A stretch of 64,000 bases of DNA from Trebouxia sp. TZW2008 (GCA_002118135.1 BDIU01000244.1:1-64000); one strand, 5' to 3'; positions 1 to 12,601 are shown, numbered from the stretch's first letter. Made by a program: numbers and translations. Notes: generated from the sequence alone by a model not told the origin.

Positions 1-46
<46 letters not shown>
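1..46. repeat. (CA)23 microsatellite at window edge
   Basis: Perfect CA dinucleotide run continuing off the left edge. On the minus strand it is a (GT)n tract directly after a probable KDM5 exon (119-46), so the 5' splice site GT of that intron lies inside the repeat. Confidence 0.97.
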
Positions 47-47
<1 letters not shown>

Positions 48-3000
48 CAGCTTCTGCCCACTCTCCATGTACTCAGCTCCCCTGGCTGAGACTGAGGCTG
101 AGGCCGAGTTCAAGTCTGCCTAAGGTTGCTTTCAACCCTTGAGCACTCTTCCTGAATGTACGGGGAGGCATCAAAAACACATGGCAATGCTACAAGCTGT
201 GTCAACATCCCAAAGCTGTTTACTGTCATTACAAGCTCACAGTCCAACAGAAATGTCACCTTCAGTTTGCGCAGCTGGGCCTCTTGAGCCCAAGCACCAC
301 ACCTGTCATCCTTTGTGCTGCTGCTGATATACATGAAGAGATTATGATGGCAACCAACAAGAGTCAACACAGTTACCTGCAGTTTGCGCAGCTGGGCCTC
401 CATTTGCTCCTGGGCTCGCTGCACGCTGCTTGCCATGGCCTCTAGGCAGGACACCAGGTTCTGGGAGGGGCGCCTCGCCATGAAGCTGGTGCAGCGCTGC
501 AGCCAGTGCTGTGCCACTGCAAGGACTGAGGACAGCTGGTGCAGCAAGGGGGAAGCGATGGGGCTGGCTTGTCCCTGGGTCTCCAGCTCCAGCAATGCAC
601 TGTAGGATGGCTTGCCACCACCTGCAAGGCAGTCAGAACTACGTCAGAAAACAGAATTGCTGCAGTCAGCGCTGTGTCACAGCCATTACACTGGACAAGT
701 GGTGCAGCAGAGGGAGGAGATGGGGCTGGCTTGTCCCTGGCTTTGCAGCTCCAGCAAAGCGCTGTAGGATGGTTTACCACCGCCTGCAAGGCAGTCAAAG
801 CAGTCTAAATGCTTGAGCAGACAGGTTTGAAGCGTCTGCAGTGGGACAGCTGATGCTTTGTTGCAGCTAGCACGGCAGATTGGCTGAAGCACTGATGTCA
901 ATGTGGCGCTTTACAACTGGGGATTTCTTTAGGCTACAAGGTCAGGGCACTGCACAAAGTATTTGAGTGTGTTGCATGACCTGCGTGAGACGCCCAGCTG
1001 AAGATCATGCAACTGCAGCATGCAGGGTGAGCTCAGGCGTGAAGAAATACCTTGCATGACCTGCTTGAGGCGCAGCTCCCAAGCATAGTGCTCCTGCAGC
1101 AGCGCTTGCAGACGCTGCACGCTCTCCAGCTGCAGCTCAATGCCTTCTCCTTTGTGCAGGAGCTGCTGCAGCTCAATAACACCAGCGCTGCCAGTAGAGC
1201 CAGACGATGCATTCTCCTCACTGCCATCAGGCAGCAGATGAGCCACCTGCAACTTCAATTGTGAAGTGAGTGGGTGGTTGAGGGCAGGGAGGGAGGGACA
1301 GCTGTAGCTTCATGCAATGGCTCTTATGCAGGAGCTGTTGCAGCTGAATGACACCAGCGCTCCCTGCAGAGCATATAGTGTCCTCCTCACTGCCATCAGA
1401 CAGCATATAAACTATCAAGGTGAATGATTGACTGTGGGGCAGATTTTCAGAAGTGTGTGAGCTACTCTTGGCTGTAATGCGGAAGTGAAAGGCAGACACT
1501 TTGTCAGAAAGTGGATGGACTACAAGCAGCACAGCATACGGGACTGCATGCCAAGGAGCTGGGTGACAGCACCAAAATTGGGCAAGTAAGCTGGGCTTGC
1601 AGCTCGTTCTGTGCAGCCAGTCAGCACTCAACCTGCCCTATGGAAAGGCAGTTCTCGTAAGCAATGCATACCTGTGCTTCCCACTGCTGCCCTGTTTCCA
1701 CCAGCCCCTGCAGCTGCTGCATCAGCCCCTCCTCAACAGTCAATTCCTGCCCTTCCTCTAACAGCCCCTCAGCCTCTGCCAGGGTCAGTCTTTCCCTTGG
1801 GTTGCCAGTCTCAGACTTACTTGCCACAGCTTGAGTCATGCTTGCCTGAGCCTCAGCCTTGCTTGTGCCAGCATCTGGAACTGCCTGACCTGAGTTGGAC
1901 GTAGGATTCAGTCCATTGTTGGAGGGGGTTGTGCCTGAGGGATCTGCAGGGGTTATGCCATTGGCAGATGCTGCAGCCTGATGTGGTCCCTGAGTCTCAG
2001 TGACAGAGGCAGCAGGCTGCTGTACCACGTCAGCTGCTTGAGAGCCATGCTCAGCTGCCTGTGATGGCTCTGCAGCTTCCTGCAGAGGTAGTCCCAGTGC
2101 TATGCTGACCTTGCTGTTCCACTGAATAGACCTCACAAGGGCATCAAGCTCGGTCAACTCCGGCATCTCAAGGCCAAGAGCAGCACCTCGCTCAACCACA
2201 GCTTGCACATCAGGCAGCCGTGGGCGCAGGTCACCTTGCTGCAAGATGTGCCTTGCCTCGTCAACCCACTGCACTGCTTGCTGCTGCCTTTGACACAGCG
2301 CCTCTGCCTGTGGCAGTTCCACTGAGAGACCCTGGAGCTGCTCCTTGAGGCTGTTGACCTGTCCCAGGGAGGGTGGCGGCTGATGCTTCTTGCCCCTGGT
2401 GGGTTGAGGATCCTTGCCTGTCAGACAGAACTCAGCTTGCTGTGACCACGCCTTGGCTGTGCTCAGCAGACGCGCAAGGTCTGTCAAACTGTCTAGCTTG
2501 ATGCCTATTGCCTGACCCTCCTGCACCAAGTCCTCAAGCTCTGCCAGGGACATCTTGGGCTGACTGACAGGTGCCTTGTCCACTGCAGCAGTAGACTCAG
2601 CCATTTCTGTGTCTGCTGCTGCAGTAAACTCTGCCGTTGTCGTGTCTACTGCTGCAGTAGGCTCTGCCATCTCTGTGTCCACTGTAGCTGCAGCTGATGA
2701 GGTAGCAGCACCCACAGCATCAGCACCATCTGTGGCTTTGCTGTCTGGTGCAGCTGCGCCTTCAGCAGCATGCGGCTCTTCTGGTGCAGTAGACGAGGCA
2801 GCAGCAGTGTCTGTGTCTACTGATGTAGTAGACACAGCTGCCGCTTGCATGAAGGCTAGGCAGGGCGCAGCCTTGGCTTCAAATGCTTCAGCAGCGTCTG
2901 CTCGTGACTGCAGCTTGTCCATGAGGTCACTCTGGCCAAAGCCCATGGTGGCTGCGTCTGCTAGCATCTCCACAAGGGCTGCAAGTGTTGTGCGCGAAGT

Positions 3001-6000
3001 CACTGCCTGCATACATATCTATAAGCTGAGCATGCAAGACATAGTGCAGAGTTGCAGGTCATATGCTCGGCGCTGCGCAATTGGGCTGCAATGGAAAGCA
3101 GCACAAAGAAATGGAGTGTCAAAGTGCTTGTCATGTACCGCAACCAAATTTGGACAAAGTCAACAGCACACCTTGTTCAATCAGCATAGCATGTTTGGTG
3201 CCCAGAACATTACTAAGAATAGAATGGGTTGGTCCATCATGCCATGGGCGTTTCAGCAAACATGTGCGTGCTTGCAATTTGCAACCCCTGTTGCAGCAGA
3301 AGCAGTGCATGCCCACGAAAGCCTGCTGGTTTTGCATTGCCTATCAGCCCCAAGCATAAATCTCAGATGCAGCAAGAGCTTGAGCATCAATAAGATGACC
3401 TGACCCTTTAGTGAGAGGAACACAAGAGGAAGCACAAGATTCCTGATTTCAGCAATCCCGATACTCGAGCTTAGTGTTGTAGATTTTGCATTTACCTTCT
3501 TGGCAGTTTCCTCCCACTCCCGCCGCCTTATCTCAATCCTGAGGCTCTCAACCTGCGGCACCTCCACAGGCATGCGCAGGCCTAGGTGCAGCACCTCCCT
3601 CATCTTCTTCAGAGGGGCTTTCTGGGCAGCCAGGGCTGCAGCCCTTGCCTTCCATTCAGCGGCCTTCTGTATGAGAGCTGTCAAGCCCTCTGTCTCTGGC
3701 ACTGCGGCCGGCAAACTGCCTGCCTCTTCTGCCATGGCGTCCAGAGTTGCAAGCTCTGGCCTTGTTCTGCGACCAGCGCATGCAAATTGAGCAAACTAGG
3801 ACACTGCAACTGTTGCAATTCTGGGCAGCACAATAGCTATCATGTTCATCAACAACCACAAAACAATGCAGCACAAATTCACATGACGCCTTGGCACTAG
3901 GCACGGCAAGTGTCCACCGACTTCTGCTCAAAGTCTGAATGTTGACTACACAGCCTTGCGTGCCTGGGATCATGAGACAAATCCTGATGTGCAATCCCTG
4001 TTGCATAGTCTGCTACTTCACATGAGTGCCAAGAAAATTTGCTTGTGCCAAACAAAGGCTGGCCACACCTCAGACATTCTTTGGCTCGCTGCTGGTAGTC
4101 ATCAAGCCGCTCCAGGGCTGCCAGTAGGTGGGTCAGCTCAGGCATTGTCACATGCAGCGCCAATACCTGAGCCTGCATCACACCACACAATTGGGTAGAG
4201 GCACACATGTGGACATGTCCACCATGCACCTGATTTGTGTGTCAACTTTCACGTTGAAGCAAAAAGCCGTGAGGATGAGCTGCATGCCTGACACAAGAGC
4301 ATACATCAAGAGGTATCACCAATTCTGCCTTGATGGCAATGCAGGGCCCCTTAAGCTGTGAGATTGCTAGTTTGACAAGCTGCCTTGCTGACGAACCAAG
4401 AGCCATGCAAGCTTTACACAAAAGACTGCCAGTTCATGCATATGCCTCATAGCAACGCCCAGTGCAAACATGAAGATGCAAGGGCTGCTTTGTATCTGAG
4501 GTGCAGAGTCAATTTATTTGAGGCCGTGGGGACCTGCAGCAGTGCAGGAGACAACGGCAGTGCTCTGCAATCAAGAACCTACAGTCACAGCACATCATAC
4601 AATCTTGCACTCAGACCAATGGCCCTTGGAATACAGAGTTTGCACTATCCACCTTGATGGCACGCAGTGCCTCAAGCTCCACAGGTTCCTCGCCCTTGCG
4701 CCGCACCCTGCCTGCTTCCCTGTTGGTGGGCAGCAGGTTCCTCAGCTGCTCAGCCAGCTTCCTGGCCTCACTCACATTCTGCCTCAGCTCCTTTGACTCA
4801 GGTATATTCAGAGGAATGCGAGACGCCTGCGTTAGGGCATACAAATCATACTGGTTTCTGCTTGGCTTCTGCTTATTGCAGCATTTGCTAGGGGTGGGTC
4901 ACAGCTCGTGGTTTGTCAAGCTGGCAAAGTCTTACAGATCATGCACCAAAGAGCGCCATACATGTCATCAAATAGAATCTTCACAAGCTCTGTCAGCATG
5001 ATTCCCGAGCCTGAGCCGCATGTTCAGTAGGTTGAGAAAGCGTGATACATTTCAAAAACTCTTCTAAGTGTTCACAAGCTCTGTCACCATGCTTTCTTAC
5101 ATGTTGACTGTACCCAAGAACTGTATCACATTTCATTGACGGGCATTGTCACAAGCTTCAACATCATGCTGTTGCTTAGCCACATGCTGACAGCGCTCAC
5201 CTCACTGCAGAGAGCTTCCAGTGTCTTCAGCTCTGTGACCTTGCCGCTGATGGGGTCTGCTGCACAAATCAGCCAGGCTTCAGTCTGATGGTAGGCGTCC
5301 TGCAGCTTGGTAAAGGCCGGCATGGTGCAGGGCGGGGGGTCACGCTCTATCAGTGGCTTGGCGACTTCCCTGGTGGGTTTGTTCCTGGCAGCTGCTTGCA
5401 CTGCTGACACCCAGCGCTTGGCGTCCTGCATTTGGTTGTTTGTTTTAAGTGTTTGATTGATTGATTGATTGATTGATGGATTGATTGATGCTCTCAGTCA
5501 TCCATGCATCCGTTTGGTCACTCACTCACTCACTCACTCACTCACTCACTCACTCACTCACTCACGCACCCACCTTGCTAGGCAGGCCTTGGGACCCAGC
5601 CGCTAGATTACATAGATGCAATCAACTGCCTCCATGTAAGACTGTCAGAAACTGCTTTGAACCAAGTAAATTGGACATAGGATGTGTCATAATGACTGAT
5701 GTAAGAAAATGCAGGGCAGAAACTTCCCTGGGCATGGTTTGCTGTCAAGTCTGTCTGTGACTACCTGCAGTTGCTCTGCCACAGCTTGAACTGACTCTGT
5801 CTCTTCGTCTCCCCACAAGTACTGCTCAGCCTGAGCAGCGGCTGAGTCCAACTCAGAGACCTTGACTCGGCCATGCTGCAGGAGATGGTCGCAGCGCTGA
5901 GACCAAGACACCCTTTGCTGCTTCAGCTGCTGCATCCACTGCTGGCTTTGCTGCTGCAGCTTCTGCTGCGCGCTCAGGCTGTTACTCAACGGCGCAGCTG

Positions 6001-9000
6001 GGTGAGCAGCTGGGTGCTGTGTGGAGTTTGGCTTGCCTGTTGACTGAGCTGATGACGCTGAGGGCGCTTCTGAGACGGCACGGCTGCTGGAAGACTTGTG
6101 TCTTTTGCTGCTGGGTGCCTCGTCTGCTTGGTCAGACTGCTCAGGATTGGCTTCTGCCAGGTCTGCTAGTTCTGCCAGGGCACTGAAAGCATCCAGCGCC
6201 TCCGCCTGCACATTCAACAACTGGCGTAAGTCCAAGTTTGCTGTGTGATTGATCTGTCCTAGCCAAATATTGAGCAAGCTTTGATGGCTTTGTGCTGATA
6301 ATGCGAGCCCAGCAGTGCAGGACCCATCAAGGTAAGTGAACAACTTGCAATAGCTTTTCTCCCACTCTATGTTCTGTCTTTGATGCTGATCATGCAAGAC
6401 AAGGCGTGACGCTTGACTGCATCAGGCTGTGTCCTTCTTGCAGATTGCAGTCAACATGACATCAAGGACTGCTCAAGTCCTGTCTGCCCAAGACAATTGC
6501 ATGTGATGCACTGCAATGTAGTACAGGAGCCAGTGAGCAGTCAAAGAACAGAAGCCAGCTCACCTCAGCTTCCAGCCAGCTTCCTCAGTCGTTCCTTTAG
6601 CTCTCTCCCTGCTGGGACAGCTTCTGAGAGGCCGCTGATTCTTTTGGCCAGCACAGTACAGCACAGCACAGCGCAGCACAGCAGCACAGCGCAGCAGTCA
6701 CTCAGCTGCAACAGACAGTGCAATGGAAAATACCTCAGCCTCCACCTCAGCTTCTGCTTTAGCCCTCTCCCTGGTGGGATAGCTCCTGACTGGCGGCTTC
6801 CTTTCCTTGCCTCTTCTTTGCCGCTTGCGGCCTTTGCCGTTCTGCTCTGGCTCATGGTCACTTGCAGCTGCTGACTCGCTGTCTGGAAGCTGCAGGTCAT
6901 GCTTGATGTGAACAGCTGCTGTGTGACTGCTGCTGGCAAAGCCATCCACCTGCTGCACACACAATGCCATCATCAACACATAGTTCAGACACTGATAGCT
7001 GCACAAAGCAATCAAGCTGTCATCAAGACTGCAAGAACACATTCCTTGACTTGCATCATGTAAGCTGTTTGCCCTTGTCATTTAATGAAAGACACCATTT
7101 GCTAGCCACAGAAATTTGGACTGCATTGCAGTGAATGGCCACATTAGCCATTTGGGCCATGACATTGACTGTAAGCATGCTACAATAACAAAGAACAACC
7201 TGGCTCAGGTATAGCATTTGCAAGCATGCACTACATGCTCTGCTTGGTACTCTGACTTGACTTGTGGTTAGGCAGGCAGCCCCACACGCAAAAGAATATC
7301 GGTCGCTGCAATAGCCATTTTGGACATGAAGTGAATTGCAAGCATGAATTGGAGGTTACAGCGATGTATGTTGCAAAGTCAGCAGTGCACTACATGCTCA
7401 GCTTGTTGCTCTGACTTGACTTGGGACTTGGTAGGTGGCTCCACATGTGGGGAGCTGTCAGTGAGACCTGGGCCGGTGACTGGTGCACCCTCAGTTGCCT
7501 CAGCCTTGGTTGCATCGGTGTTAGTCAGGGCAACTGGCGTCACGCCTAGGTAGCTGTCCGTGCGCTGGATGTCTGAGCCTGCATGGTATCATTTGCTCAG
7601 CCCAAATGCAAACTTGAATGCCGCCACTGCAAAAGGTGGCCAAAAGGCTTTGAGGACAGAAGGTGTGTGACTGTGCAGGCCAGGGCCTTTGACTGAGGCA
7701 CCCCCGGTTGCCTCAGCCTTGGTTGCGTCAGTGTTTGTCAAGGCCATAGGCGCTACGCCCAGGTGACTGTCAGTACGCAGGAGGCTGCATGGCAGCTTTG
7801 CCTGTTTCAGGTATGCCATAAATGCCATGATTGAGCGCCTAAGGGGAACAGCTTGCAGGCAATACATGCTTCTAGACAAGTCACAGGACAAAGATCTAAG
7901 ACACGCAGGCACCCAATGCATGCACCGCTCTGCACTAACATTGGCAGCATGTTGCACATTTGCTGTAAGCCCATCCTGGCATGCATGCACTCACAACATC
8001 TCCGACCAAAGGAGAAACAGACAGCCCACATTGTTTCTGCATTGTTTAAATTGAAGCCAAGTTTTTCACCCAGCTTGTCCATTGCCAGAGAGCATGAACA
8101 CTCTCACCTTCATCAGGGATGTGAGAGCAGACTTGTTGCAAGATTTTGCACAGGGCCTGCAGGGAGTGTCTGTACACAAGATTTCTCACCAGGTGCCAGC
8201 AAACTTGTCGCAAGATCCTGTCCAAAACATGCAGTGTATGTAGACAAGCTTCTTTCCAGAATCTATTACCTTCACCCGGGATGTGAGTGCAGACTTGTTG
8301 CAAGATCCTGTGCAGATCTTGCAGGGAGTATCTGTAGACCAGGCGCCATCTGGAGGGGTCGCACTCACACAAGTTGTCAGCATGCTGCAGGCAAACACGC
8401 CTGCCTGGGCTGCAGTCACACTCCAGGCCGCTACAGTGTAGGAACAGGTGGCAGATGGCGCACTCTGCCTCATCTTTGTCATCCTTGTGGAAGCCTCGGG
8501 GCAGATCAGTACGTCTTGAGCGCTTGACACCTGATCAATTACAGCAGCCTGATCAGTCACACAAAGTGAGTGCTGCAGGCAACCATGCCGGCCTAAGCTG
8601 CAGTCACACTCCAGCCCGCTGCAGTTTAGGGGCAGGTGGCAAATGGCACACTCTGCCTCATCCTTGTCATCCTTGTGGAAGCCTCCAGGCAGATCAGTAC
8701 GTCTTGAGCGCTTGACACCTGATCAATTACAGCAGCCTGATCAGTCAGACAAAGTGAGTGCTGCAGTCAACCATGCCGGCCTAAGCTGCAGCCATACTCC
8801 AGCCCGCTGCAGTGTAGGGGCAGGTGGCAAATGGCACACTCTGCCTCATCCTTGTCATCCATGTGGAAGCCTCAAGGCAGATCAGTGCGCCTGGAGTGCT
8901 TTACACCTGATCAGTCACCGTCAAGTGAATAGGGCAGTTGGAGCATGGATGCTCTAGACTTTGCAGACTTTGCCAGCCAGCAATGACAGTCACGCAGGGC

Positions 9001-12000
9001 TTTTGCCGGGTGCAAATTGGGCTGAAAAAGCTACATGCTGCGGCCTCTAAGTGCAGCGGACCAGCAGTCACAGGCTCAGAATGCATCAAACAACAAAGCT
9101 GGGTAAGAGCAGCAATCCTGACAGTAGAACTTTGCAGGCTCTTGGCAGTGAGGACATCATGGCTGCAGATATCATTCAGCTGAGCAGCGACATTTGATTA
9201 CCTGTGGACCAGAGCTTGCACCGCCATTGCTGCTCCTCATTCAGGACACGCTGCAGGTCTTGCTTGGCCCAGTAGCAGGTCTCAGGGCTGCTATCTGTCT
9301 CAGCCACCTGCAATATAGGAATTTGGATGTCAGCTTGACGTGAACTGGCAGTCCAGAATTCCATCGCACTCTTGGCTCACATTGAGACCAGGCATGGCAC
9401 TACTCTGCAGCAGCATCTGGGGAGCCAGGTGGAGTTGCTGACAGCTGACTCGCTAAAATGTCACAATGCTGAGGCGCCTTGCTGCAGCACAGCACAGCAC
9501 AGCACAGCACAGCACAGCACAGCACAGCACAGCACAGCACAGCACAGCACAGTACAGCTACCTTGAGCAGAAGCCCCTCATGTGACACCACAGACGGCTT
9601 CCTGAAGGTCCTGAACCTCTCAGTGCTTGCTCCCCCAAATCTGAACCAATCAGCTGGTGCAAAGTTGACTGCCTCTGCGCAGTTGAAACCCATGTTGAAC
9701 CCGCCGTGATACGCATTTGGGAAGGTGATCACAAACTCTCCCTCGTGCTGAGTAGCACTGTACACTGGGACGTTGTACTGATGCAGGACTCTGGGTGACA
9801 GAAGGGTGGTGAGGTGGAAGAGTAGGTCTGGCTGCCTGTCAAAGTGCCCTGGAAGGGCCTTTCTGAAGGCTTCCTCAAAGAAGTGCCCTGCTGAGCCTGG
9901 CACCCCGTACCACTTCTTTGCGTCGCCCCAGTGGTGGTAGTTGATGGAATAGAACATATGATCCTCTATGTGCCAACAGAAGCTTGAGAACATCATGCCG
10001 ATGTACATCCAAGGCACAACCACGCCAGGGATGTTCTCTTCTATGGTTCGCAGCATGGAGCCGTATGTGCCACCTAGCTTGGGTAAGTTATTGAGGTTCC
10101 AGCCATGTTCTGCGTATGGACTGTCACTGGACCCCTGCAAAAGATGCAATGTCTCGGCATGCCATCCCACATATGTGAGCTACAGCAATGCCCTGATGAG
10201 GTGCACGATCGCAATGCCATGAGAGCAATGCAGTTCTAGTCACAGCATTTCACCAACTCACATATTCAAAGTCTGGTAAGACTGTGCTGATGCTGTGCTA
10301 TCCCTGGTAGCAGAAGGACAGCATGCAGGCATCAATATATACAAGCTGATTGATGTGAATGACCATGCTGCACAAAAGGTGTCATAACAAATACAGACTG
10401 TGTGCTTGTCAAGCTATACAAGAGACTCAAGCACATTTGGGAAGACAACAGGTCTAGCGTTGAAGTTCTGCACTGGACACCTTTTGGGGGAAGCCGCTGC
10501 CTGTGATGGTGGTGTCAATGTCAGCGCCATACAGCACTTCCACTGGATCTTCAGCTGCCTCCACAACCTTCCAGAACTCTGTCTCAATCATTTCCAGAGT
10601 GGCCTGTAGCAATTGAAATGATTCTTGCTGCATAATTCAGTGAAATGGAAAGTACAAAAGCTTGTTGCGGGGGCATCAACAACTATCTTTGTTTCTGACA
10701 TTGTTTTCACCAAGGTGAAGCCAGAGCCATGCAGCGGCTTGACAAACGCACAGCTTTGATCAGGCAGGCAGCTGTGCTGTAGCAGAAACAATGGATGTGC
10801 ATGGGCGCAAACACAAACAGTAACTGAGCTTCAGCTTTTACAGCTCCATGTGGCTACATTTTAGCCCTGACTCACATACAATCACCAGCTGCAAGTCCTT
10901 GTTATGCATGCAAACAGCGAGAGACATGCACACAGCCTAGCACTAATGCATGCAAACAGCGAAAGACATGCAGACAGCCTAACATGGCTGCATGCAAACA
11001 GCAAAAATATGCACACAGCGCAACAACGCTGCATGCAAACAGCGAAAGACATGCACACAGTCTAGCACTAATGTCAGGAGCCATGACACACCTTTTTGGC
11101 GGCAGCTTGACCACCAAAGAAGCTCTTCTTGAAGCTGGTGGCTGTCTTTTCAAATTCAACCAGGCTGTACTGCTGGCCTTCCACAAAGCCATGTGCCTCC
11201 TCAGCTTTGCACATAGGGCACAGCCACTCTCCCTCAGGGACCTGCTCTAAGGGAGGTGATAGGCAGAACAGGTGACAGCCCCGATCGCAGCGGTCACACA
11301 GAATGATCTTCTCCTCATGATGGCCTCCTTTACATAGCTCGCAGTTCAGCGTAAAGATGTTGTCTGGCACGCGGATGCCGTCTGAACTGGGATTGGGAGC
11401 AGTCTTTGAGTCCTGCACACAAAATTGATGTCAGCTTTCTGCTTACTGTCTGTTTTATAGCAAGAGAGAGGGGCGCTTTGCTAGACTTGGCAGCAAAAGC
11501 GGAGAGAAATGCAGCTGCGCTTGTTCTGCGGAATGAAAGAGGCAGATAGCCTGGCAGCACAATCAAAGAGGCATGCAGTTGCAGCTTTGCAGCACGATAG
11601 GGGGACGTAGATTTGACAACACAGGCACAGACAGAAAGAGGTTGCACAAGTCAAGTCATGCTGCAATGGTTTGATGCTCATATGCTGCAGCAATGCAGGG
11701 ATGCACAAGCAGAAACAGGGGGAATTGCATCTGTTAAGGTAATGCTAGACTGGTTCGATGCTGCAGCAATGCAGGAATGCATCAATGGCAGTGAGCAGGC
11801 ATACCGCTGCCATAGATCTAGCGCGCTTTGCTGGTGGGGCAGGTTCCTTTGCAAGGCTGGAAAGGCCCATAATCGCATTCAGGATGTCTGCAGCCTCTTC
11901 AGCATCATCACGAGGTTCGCTGGACCGGCTGCTGGGCTTTAGACCAGCCTGAGCTGCTATACATTGGGACGAGTCAGGGCTGTTCTCTCGAGCTCTGTCA

Positions 12001-12601
12001 TACTCCTCAAATGGCAGCAGATGCTTCTGGTAGACTTGCCTCAACGTATATGCTGCGTTGCTGCTCTTGTCATCCAGCTGCAAATGCATGAGTGAGAGTT
12101 AGCTGGCTGGCAGGCATGTGTCCAAAAAGCGCAGATCTGGCTGCTGACCTGCAAATTACGGCCCACGTCCCGCCAGCCCTTGTCTCGTGTGACCAGATCG
12201 TAACCACCTCGCTTGACCACATTCTGGTACAGTTTGCTCAAGTCGATAGGCGCTCCAGCAAAAACAGGAGCCTTCTTGATAGGTCTGCCTGTCGACTGCA
12301 AAAAAGCTTCAAAATCCTCCTGAAATTGGTTTGCAGCCTCCTGAGCGTTGGGCCTGTCTTGGAGCTCATGCACTGACTGGATTCGAGTCTTGAATCGGAA
12401 TGTTTCCCTGTCAACGACATATGGAGGCTTCCAGCCAGCAGGTGGTACCACTTTGCAGATGCCATATGCTTCCGCTGTAGGCCGAATTGAAGCTATATAT
12501 CGCAGCGGATGCTCGAACTCCTCAGGATTTGGCCTGAAAATCGGTGCCTCCGGAGGCACATAAGGCTCAGCGTGCTGCGAAGCAGCGTTCACAGAGGGCA
12601 T
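1..12601 (-). CDS. KDM5: KDM5/JARID1-type histone H3K4 demethylase, 3' end outside the window
   Basis: Nuclear Fe(II)/2-oxoglutarate demethylase expected to remove methyl groups from H3K4. Domains in order are JmjN (about residues 18-60), ARID (about 110-190), PHD finger, JmjC, C5HC2 zinc finger and a long helical PLU-1-like region. JmjC keeps the iron ligands (WHIEDH, and the H of NAYHGGFN) and the KKWYGVP cosubstrate segment. The PHD shows CELCKGG then CDRCDRGCH. Exons, all phase-checked: 12601-12149, 12077-11805, 11412-11092, 10603-10481, 10134-9562, 9307-9202, 8494-8276, 7578-7421, 6952-6734, 6220-5765, 5425-5201, 4826-4653, 4166-4069, 3766-3496, 3006-1672, 1246-1051, 621-377, probably 119-46. 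That is at least 1815 codons. The ATG at 12601 follows no other in-frame ATG and sits just before JmjN. Exon 3006-1672 holds an Ala/Thr/Glu-rich low-complexity stretch. Several introns contain partial exon copies. A C-terminal PHD, if present, lies beyond the window. Confidence 0.93.
245..302 (-). repeat. Shadow of KDM5 exon 621-377, 3' part
   Basis: The segment encoding the AQLRKLQ end of the exon recurs downstream on the coding strand as AQLRKLK, followed by a matching intron start. It is not needed for the frame. Confidence 0.75.
691..800 (-). repeat. Shadow of KDM5 exon 621-377, 5' part
   Basis: This copies the acceptor and the first roughly 30 codons (GGKPSYSALLELQSQGQ versus GGKPSYSALLELETQGQ in the real exon). 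It is frame-broken after the first half and lies upstream of the functional exon. Confidence 0.85.
950..1010 (-). repeat. Shadow of KDM5 exon 1246-1051, 3' part
   Basis: A degenerate copy of the LRLKQVMQ-coding end of the exon (TGCATGACCTGCGTGAG versus TGCATGACCTGCTTGAG), lying downstream of the exon in the gene direction. Confidence 0.6.
1325..1415 (-). repeat. Shadow of KDM5 exon 1246-1051, 5' part
   Basis: It encodes LSDGSEED...GSAGVIQLQQLLHK, closely matching LPDGSEEN...GSAGVIELQQLLHK in the true exon. It lies upstream of the exon in the gene direction and has lost the clean acceptor. Confidence 0.85.
2576..2830 (-). repeat. Ala/Thr/Glu-rich tandem peptide repeat inside the KDM5 coding exon
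   Basis: Within exon 3006-1672 the protein repeats units like DTEMAEPTAAVDT, DTEMAESTAAVDK and TTTAEFTAAAD. This looks like an expanded short coding repeat in a disordered linker. The frame stays open on the coding strand. Confidence 0.85.
5454..5489. repeat. (GATT)n tetranucleotide tract in a KDM5 intron
   Basis: Imperfect GATT repeats, visible as TTGATTGATTGATTGATGG, located about 30 bp beyond the exon boundary at 5425. Confidence 0.9.
5517..5564. repeat. (TCAC)12 tetranucleotide repeat in a KDM5 intron
   Basis: An uninterrupted CTCA/TCAC run of about 48 bp in the same intron as the GATT tract. Confidence 0.97.
6560..6645 (-). repeat. Shadow of KDM5 exon 6952-6734, 3' part
   Basis: A diverged copy of the segment encoding VRSYPTRERAKAEAE, here reading like LSEAVPAGRELKERLRKL. 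It lies in the intron immediately downstream of the exon, next to an AGCAC-rich stretch at 6655-6700. Confidence 0.6.
7600..7800 (-). repeat. Shadow of KDM5 exon 7578-7421
   Basis: It encodes RTDSHLGVAPMALTNTDATK, paralogous to RTDSYLGVTPVALTNTDATK in the phase-compatible exon. Only the 7578-7421 copy joins exon 8494-8276 and exon 6952-6734 in frame, so this upstream copy is judged the shadow. Confidence 0.8.
8107..8262 (-). repeat. Two shadows of the 3' half of the C5HC2 exon
   Basis: Two tandem degenerate copies (near 8107-8175 and 8180-8262) of the segment encoding LVYRYSLQDLHRILQQVC and its donor. One reads LVYRHSLQALCKILQQVC followed by SHIPD. They lie downstream of the real exon 8494-8276. 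Confidence 0.85.
8370..8910 (-). repeat. 188-bp tandem triplication covering the acceptor and 5' half of the C5HC2 exon
   Basis: The sequence around GGCAGGTGGC recurs with exact 188-bp spacing (8443, 8631, 8819). The innermost unit contributes to the functional exon 8494-8276. The two upstream units encode a near-identical ECAICHLPLNCSGLECDCS segment, then run into intron sequence. Confidence 0.93.
9484..9553. repeat. (AGCAC)n pentanucleotide repeat next to the JmjC exon donor
   Basis: About 13-14 near-perfect AGCAC units. On the coding strand a GTGCT array starts about 10 nt after the 5' splice site at 9561. Confidence 0.97.
10906..11072. repeat. Four-unit 42-bp minisatellite in a KDM5 intron
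   Basis: Units begin GCATGCAAACAGCGAAAGAC and follow one another with a few substitutions, in the intron between the PHD exon and exon 10603-10481. Confidence 0.93.

Noticed and set aside
2576..3403. 275-codon plus-strand ORF rich in Ser/Ala/Val
   Set aside because: It is antisense to the KDM5 exon 3006-1672, whose low-complexity composition keeps the opposite strand open. It has no domain.
9400..9560. Long ORFs of repeated Ser-Thr-Ala-Gln-His on the plus strand and Cys-Ala-Val-Leu on the minus strand
   Set aside because: These are translations of the AGCAC pentanucleotide repeat, not proteins.
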